Assembly (NCBI GenBank): GCA_002495845.1
Contig: DAHF01000014.1
Location: 1 to 7,977, forward strand
Direction of reading: 5' to 3'
DNA length: 7,977 nt
Source: Sulfolobus sp. UBA167
GTDB lineage: Archaea > Thermoproteota > Thermoprotei_A > Sulfolobales > Sulfolobaceae
The notes under the pieces were generated by a model that was not told the DNA's origin, did no database searches, and was given only the letters and a program-made list of their open reading frames with translations. Below, piece after piece: positions 1 to 4,322 of this stretch (the first letter of the stretch is position 1; each line of letters begins with the position of its first letter). The position numbers were made by a program, and so were the translations under genes.

Positions 1-71
1 TAGCTCTTAATGAGAAGTTATTCTGACATCTAGAAGGATATATCTAAGCAACTATTTGACGTATATCTCAA

Positions 72-269
72 TTAATCTCTGATCTCCTTAAGATATTTAA
101 GAAGATTAACTTCAAATTCCGTTCGCCTCCCTAAAAATCTCATAAAACCTTCCTCCGTAATTTTACCTGATAGAAATAGTGAGATCGCTGTATATAGCCT
201 TTCTACGCTACAAGGATAAGAAGAAAGATCCAGTTTTTTAACAACCTCTTCTGCTTTTTCTTCTGGCAT
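72..269 (-). CDS. small hypothetical protein, 65 aa, downstream partner of CBS-domain protein
   Basis: I do not recognise this protein. It is 65 residues long, highly charged (N-terminus MPEEKAEEVVKKL) and probably all-helical and cytoplasmic. It has no membrane segment and one cysteine near residue 20. The ATG at 269-267 lies only 9 bp beyond the stop codon of the CBS-domain gene on the same strand. A Shine-Dalgarno-like TGAGG occupies the space between them (278-274), so the two genes are most likely co-transcribed and this one is translated from an internal ribosome-binding site. That contrasts with the leaderless look of most first genes here. The context suggests a partner or effector of the CBS protein, but this is inference only. 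I am fairly sure it is a real gene because of the tight coupling and the ribosome-binding site; its function is unknown. Confidence 0.6.
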   Translation of the reverse strand: MPEEKAEEVVKKLDLSSYPCSVERLYTAISLFLSGKITEEGFMRFLGRRTEFEVNLLKYLKEIRD

Positions 270-273
270 TATG

Positions 274-278
274 CCTCA
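274..278 (-). promoter_or_regulatory. Shine-Dalgarno site for the 65-aa gene
   Basis: TGAGG on the minus strand is complementary to the 3' end of crenarchaeal 16S rRNA (SD consensus GAGGTGA). It begins directly after the TAG stop of the CBS gene and ends 4 nt before the ATG at 269. It supports this start and internal initiation within an operon. Confidence 0.5.
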
Positions 279-644
279 CTAAATCTGAATTATAGCTTTT
301 GCCACATCTCTTATGGAAATTATACCCACTACCTTCCCCTTATCTATTACAGGTAAGTGCCTAATACCTTTATCAATCATTAACTTAGCTGCATCTTGGA
401 CATCTGCTGCCATGTCTATGCCTATCACGTCTTTTGTCATATAGTCGCTAACTACGGTATTCAGATTGCCATCTGCAGCAGCCCTTGTTACATCCCTTTC
501 GGTTAAGATTCCTATGAGTTTACCTTTCTCATCTACCACCGGAAGTGCACTGATGTTCAAAAGTGACATATTCTTTGCAACATCCACTAAAGGATCACTT
601 GGTTTAGCCACGATTAACTTTCTGCTAATATAATGTTGATCCAT
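279..644 (-). CDS. two-CBS-domain protein (CBS pair), 121 aa
   Basis: This is a stand-alone Bateman module. CBS 1 spans about residues 5-58 and CBS 2 about 66-119. Each ends with the expected Gly-Ile-hydrophobic-(Thr/Ser)-x-Arg-Asp signature (GILTERD 45-51, GIISIRD 107-113), the part of the fold that contacts the ribose and phosphates of adenosine nucleotides. Such proteins are cytosolic and usually sense AMP, ATP or SAM, or serve as a regulatory subunit; the partner here is unknown. I chose the ATG at 644 because the first CBS domain begins almost immediately after it and a TATA-like TTTTAAAT is centred about 25 bp upstream, which fits a leaderless mRNA. The frame stays open to a GTG at 695, which would add 17 residues (VFRRKDILLNEISYNLV), but that start has no well-spaced Shine-Dalgarno. 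The 65-aa gene follows 9 bp after the stop. Family assignment is secure; the start is moderately sure. Confidence 0.9.
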   Translation of the reverse strand: MDQHYISRKLIVAKPSDPLVDVAKNMSLLNISALPVVDEKGKLIGILTERDVTRAAADGNLNTVVSDYMTKDVIGIDMAADVQDAAKLMIDKGIRHLPVIDKGKVVGIISIRDVAKAIIQI

Positions 645-665
645 AACCAGATTATAAGATATCTC

Positions 666-673
666 ATTTAAAA
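666..673 (-). promoter_or_regulatory. TATA-like box for the CBS gene
   Basis: TTTTAAAT on the minus strand is centred about 25 bp upstream of the ATG at 644, the spacing expected for a leaderless transcript. A second AT-rich candidate (AAATAAAAAT, about 731-740) would instead serve the longer GTG start at 695. There is no clear purine-rich BRE beside either. Confidence 0.4.
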
Positions 674-784
674 GAATATCTTTTCTTCTAAACACCTTTA
701 TTCATTCATACTAGAAGTGAAAACTCTCTCATTTTTATTTGGTGAAAAGCAACATTAGTATTTGATTATAGCATGAAGAAGCAT

Positions 785-1198
785 TCATTCTGACTCTGCA
801 TCTCTGTTCTCGGACAAGATAAATTTCTTATTGGATGATTTTATGGAATTACCGTCAAATACAAACATTAATTGATCTAATTTAGGTTTTAAAGGCCTAT
901 CTGTAACTACTATAAGGGGAAATTTCTTTAATTCCTGGTTTAATGAAACCAAGCTACTAACATGAAGAGAAAGTTTCTTCCTATCTGATAGTTTCCTTAG
1001 AAACTTTACATTCTCTATAACATCAGTTACGTTATAGAAAGTATGGACTATCTTATGCTCCACTTCTACTAGGCTTTCATCATCCATTATGAAGACAACA
1101 TCTAGAGCTCCAAACTTCTCGAACATCTCAACTAAGAATGGCTTCAGAACTTCGTCATTAATGTTGGAATTTAGATCGATTGCTATCAATGGTTTCAT
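785..1198 (-). CDS. hypothetical protein, 137 aa, possible alpha/beta fold
   Basis: I do not recognise this protein. Hydrophobic strand-like segments (LIAIDLN 4-10, LDVVFIMDD 32-40, FPLIVVTDR 93-101, LMFVFDG 110-116) alternate with helical stretches, which resembles a small cytosolic Rossmann-like or vWA-like alpha/beta domain. However, there is no DxSxS metal site, no P-loop and no catalytic motif I can name. The DLN at residues 8-10 and MDDE at 38-41 put acidic residues at strand ends, as Toprim or receiver-like folds do, but the match is too loose to call. The start is well supported: the ATG at 1198 lies about 25 bp downstream of a strong TATA box, implying a leaderless mRNA. The gene stands alone, about 140 bp upstream of the CBS gene on the same strand. 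Read-through into the CBS unit is possible, since I see no strong terminator after its stop. Confidence 0.75.
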   Translation of the reverse strand: MKPLIAIDLNSNINDEVLKPFLVEMFEKFGALDVVFIMDDESLVEVEHKIVHTFYNVTDVIENVKFLRKLSDRKKLSLHVSSLVSLNQELKKFPLIVVTDRPLKPKLDQLMFVFDGNSIKSSNKKFILSENRDAESE

Positions 1199-1218
1199 AG
1201 TAAAGTGGTCTGCTGTCT

Positions 1219-1227
1219 ATTTATAAA
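1219..1227 (-). promoter_or_regulatory. TATA box for the 137-aa gene
   Basis: TTTATAAAT on the minus strand, preceded by purine-rich AAAAG (BRE-like), is centred about 25 bp upstream of the ATG at 1198. It is one of the best Sulfolobus-type promoters in the window and predicts a leaderless transcript. Confidence 0.7.
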
Positions 1228-1362
1228 CTTTTGCGTGGTTCTGCTTAAAAGAAAATAATTTATTTTAATGAAAAAATAAATATCAAATCTTTTTTATTAA
1301 AAAAACTATCTTTTTGTATCAACATGTTAAAAGCAAGAAAAAAAGTTCTATAAATAGAAGTT
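1228..1362. other. AT-rich intergenic stretch left of the 131-bp element
   Basis: I see no gene here. The stretch is extremely AT-rich and contains two near-perfect palindromes: AAAATAA/TTATTTT around 1259 (1252-1266) and TTTTTTA/TAAAAAA around 1297 (1290-1304). It also has a TATAAAT at about 1349-1355 without a gene behind it. The palindromes may be chance products of base composition or act in transcription termination; nothing decides between these. Confidence 0.35.
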
Positions 1363-1371
1363 CAGATTTAA
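1363..1371. repeat. left target-site duplication of element copy 1
   Basis: CAGATTTAA at 1363-1371 is repeated exactly at 1503-1511, immediately outside the two ends of the 131-bp element. Perfect 9-bp flanking direct repeats mark a transposition event. Confidence 0.85.
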
Positions 1372-1502
1372 TGCTTAGTTGATCTCTTGAATATATCTAC
1401 ATTAAATTACTATTATCTTTCTTTCAATTGATCTCAAGTTCTACAATTCTAGCTCGCGGGATCTCTTAAACGTTTGCTGAAATTCAACAAGTCCACAAAG
1501 CA
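1372..1502. mobile_element. 131-bp miniature non-autonomous transposable element (MITE-like), copy 1
   Basis: This 131-bp block is repeated at 4160-4290 with 6 substitutions and no gaps (about 95% identity). Both copies are bounded precisely by their own perfect 9-bp direct repeats. The ends are imperfect inverted repeats: the left end TGCTTAGTTGATCTCTTGAAT against the reverse complement of the right end agrees at 16 of 21 positions, and the outermost bases are TGCTT...AAGCA. It is far too short for a transposase, so it must be moved by one encoded elsewhere. Short MITEs of this type (the SM elements) with 9-bp duplications are known from Sulfolobus solfataricus, mobilised by full-length insertion sequences; which family applies here I cannot tell. 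An 11-bp motif GATCTCTTGAA occurs at 1381 and again, with one change, at 1460. This copy sits in intergenic DNA and interrupts no visible gene. Confidence 0.85.
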
Positions 1503-1511
1503 CAGATTTAA
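1503..1511. repeat. right target-site duplication of element copy 1
   Basis: This second CAGATTTAA is identical to 1363-1371. Its integrity indicates that the insertion is not ancient. Confidence 0.85.
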
Positions 1512-1815
1512 CTTAAGGGAACTCTTGCTTCTTTATAACTAATTCCTCTTGTCAAGAACGCCTAGCTTATAATAATGATATTCCATGTTAAATGAAGATG
1601 GTACTCTTATCCAAGTAAAACAAAGCTCTTTCCTTTGAATACTAAGATTTTATAAAATGCTTCTAAAATACTTCTAGAAATTAGAAAATAAGAGGATATC
1701 TTTCTTCTCTGTTAAAAATCATTTTTCTATAAAATTATTTCTCTAGATGAGTCTAGATTGCCTCTTTGTAGAAAATTTTTCGTTACTTTATACGTTGCTG
1801 TAAAAATGTCACTTA
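1512..1815. other. intergenic region upstream of the oxidoreductase
   Basis: I find no convincing gene in this stretch of about 300 bp. Reading frames on both strands are broken frequently. A frame opening with TTG at 1758 runs into the oxidoreductase, but it crosses that gene's TATA box and encodes no conserved residues, so I treat it as untranslated. No tRNA-like or C/D-box-like structure was seen. Confidence 0.4.
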
Positions 1816-1825
1816 TTTATATATA
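1816..1825 (+). promoter_or_regulatory. TATA box for the oxidoreductase gene
   Basis: TTTATATATA is centred about 27 bp upstream of the ATG at 1848. This is the geometry of a leaderless archaeal transcript and supports that start over an upstream in-frame TTG at 1758. Confidence 0.65.
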
Positions 1826-1847
1826 TCTACTTGTCATATTGAATCAT

Positions 1848-3098
1848 ATGATAACAATCATAGGAGGCGGACCAGCAGGAATATATGCCTCAATAGAAGC
1901 AGCCAAGAGAGGATCCAAAGTCACTTTAATTGAAAAAGAAGATAAGCTTGGTGGTACGTGCACACTTTATGGATGCATTCCAACAAAATCAATGCTTTAC
2001 CCATTGAAGATAAAGGACTCAATGGAAAAGCTTGGAGGAAGCTCCACTATTTCTACTGATATTCTTCAACAACTAGCAAGGGGATCTATAGAAAGACTAA
2101 GCAAAGGAATCGAATCGATGCTAGAAAGTATGGACATTAACGTAGTTCACGGAAAAGGTTTTCTAAGATCTGGAAAGGTTAATGTAAATAACGAAACTAT
2201 TGACTCAGATACAGTGATAATAACTACTGGAACGGACAGAAAAAGAGAAGAGGGGATAATTTATAGCGAAGACTTGCATGATATAGATCTTTCCTTTAAG
2301 AGTGTAGGTATCATAGGAGGAGACGTTGGAGGATTGGAGTCTGCATGGATGCTGAAAGAGTTAGGAAAGGAGGTGTATTTGATAGATAAATCTCCATATC
2401 TGTTGAACTACTTAGATAATGACATGAAATCTTCCGTTACAAATTTCTTTAAGAAAATAGGCGTAAAAGTTCTTCTAAACACTGAGGTCAAAGAAATAAC
2501 CAAAAGCGGAGATTCCTTTTCTCTGTTATTGAGCGATGGAAGTAGTTTAGGCTTAGAGAGAATCTTGAAGAGCTTCGGGAGGTACCCCGCCACTGAAGGA
2601 ATAGATCTACCGAAAGATAGATACATCAAGGTTGACGAGTATCTTAGAACGGGAGTAAACAATGTTTATGCTGCAGGCGATGTAATTGGAACTCATACAG
2701 CTCACTCAGCTATTCATGCAGGAAAGATAGCAGGATCTAATGCTACAGGGAGCAAGATTCAATTCAATAGAGAAGCAATTCCTCATGTAGTTTACACTAA
2801 ACCAGAGATAGCTTACACTGGGATAATGGAAGGCCACTGTGTAAAATTGCAAGCCGTAACTAATGGAAGGGAGATCATACAGAGAGAAACTCAGGGTTTC
2901 CTAAAGCTATGTTCTTCAAATGATATGCTGATTTCGGCAGAAGCCTTCATGGAAGGAGCTGAAGATGTAATATCAATGGCATCGCTTATGATTAGGATGC
3001 ATCTTACTCTTTCTCAGCTTATGGACTTCATACCTCCTCATCCATCAGCTTTTGAACTACTTAAAGATGGCATAGAGTTGTTAGCTTCTAGAAAATAA
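1848..3098 (+). CDS. class I pyridine nucleotide-disulfide oxidoreductase (dihydrolipoamide dehydrogenase-like)
   Basis: This is an FAD-dependent thiol-disulfide oxidoreductase of 416 aa, acting in the cytosol as a homodimer if it follows its family. The N-terminal FAD-binding GGGPAG lies at 6-11 and the acidic end of the second strand at E29. The redox-active pair is C38-x4-C43 in GGTCTLYGCIPTK. A second Rossmann motif GGDVGG (157-162) has D180 at the end of its second strand, favouring NADH over NADPH. The second FAD motif AAGD lies at 275-278, and the C-terminal dimer domain follows from about 305. The catalytic His-Glu dyad is H398/E403 in HPSAFE, equivalent to HPTLSE of dihydrolipoamide dehydrogenase. 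There is no C-terminal Cys pair, which argues against mercuric reductase. At 416 aa it is shorter than typical dihydrolipoamide dehydrogenase (about 460-470), and no 2-oxoacid dehydrogenase or lipoyl gene lies nearby, so the substrate is open. The ATG at 1848 is chosen because GxGxxG must start at the N-terminus and a TATA box fits. Confidence 0.92.
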   Translation: MITIIGGGPAGIYASIEAAKRGSKVTLIEKEDKLGGTCTLYGCIPTKSMLYPLKIKDSMEKLGGSSTISTDILQQLARGSIERLSKGIESMLESMDINVVHGKGFLRSGKVNVNNETIDSDTVIITTGTDRKREEGIIYSEDLHDIDLSFKSVGIIGGDVGGLESAWMLKELGKEVYLIDKSPYLLNYLDNDMKSSVTNFFKKIGVKVLLNTEVKEITKSGDSFSLLLSDGSSLGLERILKSFGRYPATEGIDLPKDRYIKVDEYLRTGVNNVYAAGDVIGTHTAHSAIHAGKIAGSNATGSKIQFNREAIPHVVYTKPEIAYTGIMEGHCVKLQAVTNGREIIQRETQGFLKLCSSNDMLISAEAFMEGAEDVISMASLMIRMHLTLSQLMDFIPPHPSAFELLKDGIELLASRK

Positions 3099-3099
3099 G

Positions 3100-3154
3100 T
3101 TTTCACTGAAAATCAAGTTATAGCTGATACAATTTCTTTATAGCGCTATTGTAT
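3100..3154. terminator. possible bidirectional terminator between convergent genes
   Basis: Between the stop codons of the convergent oxidoreductase and nucleotidyltransferase genes there is a palindrome TTTTCA-C-TGAAAA (3100-3112). It is followed by an inverted repeat ATACAAT/ATTGTAT (3127-3133 and 3148-3154), whose 14-nt loop overlaps the palindrome ATAGCGCTAT. Location and structure fit a shared terminator. Crenarchaeal termination depends mainly on U-runs, and only short T-runs are present, so this is tentative. Confidence 0.35.
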
Positions 3155-3195
3155 TATCTCTAATGTAAGTATTCCTATAAGTTTCTTTATCGATT

Positions 3196-3951
3196 TTACA
3201 CGAAATTAGTATTAACGTCTTCTGGTTCCTCGTACCATTTGACCTTTTCTCCTATCTTCGATCTCATTTTCCACTTCATAGATTTAGGATGTTTCTCTAC
3301 CTCCTCCATGATTTGATCTAACTTCTTGCTCACTAGACTAAAGTAATCTGGATAGCTGGTCGAAACGTACTTTTTGACGTTGTCTACATTTATGGAAAAT
3401 GTCTTGTAAAAACCCCAATCATCAGATAAAATTTTTGTTATATAATCTACATTCAGGCTGTGTTCGTCGTCTTTATCTCCAATGTTAACATCATGGAGAA
3501 GCGCTAAAATATCCTTGTAATCGTTTTCAGTGATTTTAACTATTTGCATTTTACTTAAAAGTAAATCTGAGGTAGGAATAGTATACTTCATTACATTCAA
3601 TCTATTTTTTAAAATTATTTTATGACACATATTAAATTCATCCAGGAATACATCAATCGTTGTCTCTAAAACGGGATCGTAAAACATAAGCCTCACGCTG
3701 CCATGGAGTGCGTTGAATCTCTTATTAGGCGTCATACCTATTTTCTCTAGTACCGAGGATATCTTTGAGCTCTGATTCGAAATCCCGAAGTAGTCTGCGT
3801 CCTTATATTGGCGTGCAAAGATCTTAGATCCTTCCTCTGCAATCATGGCTATTGCGGCTCCTCCTATAAGCCTTAATGTGACTCCGTCGCTCTCACACTT
3901 ATCTATGACTTCTTTAGCACGCCCTAAAAGAACCTCCCTTTGGACGGCTAT
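3196..3951 (-). CDS. nucleotidyltransferase-fold protein with apparent AUA start (251 aa)
   Basis: This looks like a member of the DNA polymerase beta-type nucleotidyltransferase superfamily, related to the minimal or AbiEii-like groups. Numbering from an AUA codon at 3951, the family hallmarks appear in order: LRLIGGAA with the Gly-Gly at 30-31, the metal-binding Asp-x-Asp at D51/D53 (KDADYF), and the third carboxylate D100 in TTIDVF. A helical C-terminal half includes PTSDLLLSKMQIVK, reminiscent of the 'DLLxxKL' segment in related proteins. The first ATG (3846) would start after the Gly-Gly motif and truncate the fold. The frame is open upstream to a TGA at 3960 with no ATG, GTG or TTG, yet AGGTGA lies exactly 6 nt before the AUA at 3951. 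Either AUA initiates, ATG mutated to ATA, or there is a one-base indel near 3955. If only the ATG at 3846 is used, the product is a probably inactive 216-aa fragment. The biological substrate is unknown. No partner toxin or HEPN gene is adjacent. Confidence 0.7.
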   Translation of the reverse strand: MAVQREVLLGRAKEVIDKCESDGVTLRLIGGAAIAMIAEEGSKIFARQYKDADYFGISNQSSKISSVLEKIGMTPNKRFNALHGSVRLMFYDPVLETTIDVFLDEFNMCHKIILKNRLNVMKYTIPTSDLLLSKMQIVKITENDYKDILALLHDVNIGDKDDEHSLNVDYITKILSDDWGFYKTFSINVDNVKKYVSTSYPDYFSLVSKKLDQIMEEVEKHPKSMKWKMRSKIGEKVKWYEEPEDVNTNFV

Positions 3952-3957
3952 CTTATT

Positions 3958-3963
3958 TCACCT
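3958..3963 (-). promoter_or_regulatory. Shine-Dalgarno site pointing to the AUA codon at 3951
   Basis: AGGTGA on the minus strand matches the Sulfolobus anti-SD (GAGGTGAT) over six bases and lies 6 nt before ATA at 3951-3949. There is no ATG, GTG or TTG at that spacing in the nucleotidyltransferase frame. The site therefore decides the probable original start. Confidence 0.6.
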
Positions 3964-4150
3964 TGTTATTGTTAGCCAGCAAGGTTTTTATTTTTATTAT
4001 GTTTTAGACTAAACATTATACATCAAGCCCTTATCTTTTACCCGTTGAAAACGACAAGAATTCACCTCATCTTAATAAGATGACATGGAATTTACGTGTG
4101 ATCACATGGATAAACTAAATGAAGAGAAGAAAGGGAAAGAAATCAGGATA
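3964..4150. other. upstream region of the nucleotidyltransferase gene with palindromes
   Basis: No gene is visible. AT-rich AATAAAAATAAAAA on the minus strand (about 3984-3999) may be the TATA region of the nucleotidyltransferase gene. An imperfect inverted repeat ATTATGTTT/AAACATTAT (3996-4004 and 4011-4019) lies just upstream of it. Further away are a perfect 17-bp palindrome TCATCTTAATAAGATGA (4067-4083) and TGTGATCACA (4097-4106). These resemble binding sites of dimeric winged-helix regulators, but no regulator gene is adjacent. Confidence 0.35.
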
Positions 4151-4159
4151 AAACAAATG
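4151..4159. repeat. left target-site duplication of element copy 2
   Basis: AAACAAATG at 4151-4159 recurs exactly at 4291-4299, flanking the second 131-bp element. The target sequence differs from that of copy 1, so this is a separate insertion. Confidence 0.85.
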
Positions 4160-4290
4160 TGCTTAGTTGATCTCTTGAATATATTTACATTAAATTACTA
4201 TTATCTTTCTTTCAATTGATGTCAAGTTCTACAATTTTAGCTCGTGGGATCTCTTGAACGTTTGCTGAAATTCAACAAGTCCAAAAAGCA
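4160..4290. mobile_element. 131-bp miniature non-autonomous transposable element (MITE-like), copy 2
   Basis: This is the second copy of the element at 1372-1502, with the same length, same orientation and 6 substitutions, most of them transitions. It has the same imperfect terminal inverted repeats (TGCTT...AAGCA outermost) and the internal 11-bp direct repeat GATCTCTTGAA, here perfect at 4169 and 4248. It carries no transposase. It lies between the promoter region of the nucleotidyltransferase gene and the 3' end of the permease gene, with its right end 32 bp from the permease stop codon, so it disrupts no coding sequence. On the minus strand each copy has a 17-codon open end (CFLDLLNFSKRSRDPTS here) that could be a relic of a transposase C-terminus, although this is unproven. 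Confidence 0.85.
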
Positions 4291-4299
4291 AAACAAATG
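4291..4299. repeat. right target-site duplication of element copy 2
   Basis: This AAACAAATG is identical to 4151-4159 and directly abuts the AAGCA end of the element. Confidence 0.85.
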
Positions 4300-4322
4300 G
4301 AAAGATAAAAAAGTTTAAAGAT
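4300..4322 (-). terminator. T-rich terminator of the permease gene
   Basis: Directly after the permease stop codon the minus strand reads ATCTTTAAACTTTTTTATCT, a T-rich tract without a clear hairpin. That is the usual form of a crenarchaeal terminator. It lies between the gene and the right target-site duplication of element copy 2. Confidence 0.5.

Noticed and set aside
1346..1356. TATAAAT on the plus strand just before element copy 1 as a promoter for a small RNA.
   Set aside because: The sequence is in very AT-rich DNA, lies outside the element and is not present upstream of copy 2; no structured RNA follows.
1758..1847. 30-residue N-terminal extension of the oxidoreductase from a TTG at 1758.
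   Set aside because: It overlaps the TATA box at 1816-1825, and the FAD-binding motif starts right after the ATG at 1848, as is normal for the family.
2408..2662. Open frame on the minus strand inside the oxidoreductase gene.
   Set aside because: It lies wholly antisense to a gene with conserved catalytic motifs and has no promoter or family signature.
1848..3098. Mercuric reductase as an alternative identity for the oxidoreductase.
   Set aside because: No C-terminal vicinal cysteines and no N-terminal heavy-metal-binding domain; no mer genes nearby.
3196..3951. AbiE-like toxin-antitoxin system.
   Set aside because: The nucleotidyltransferase has no adjacent antitoxin or partner gene; its neighbours are an oxidoreductase and a permease.
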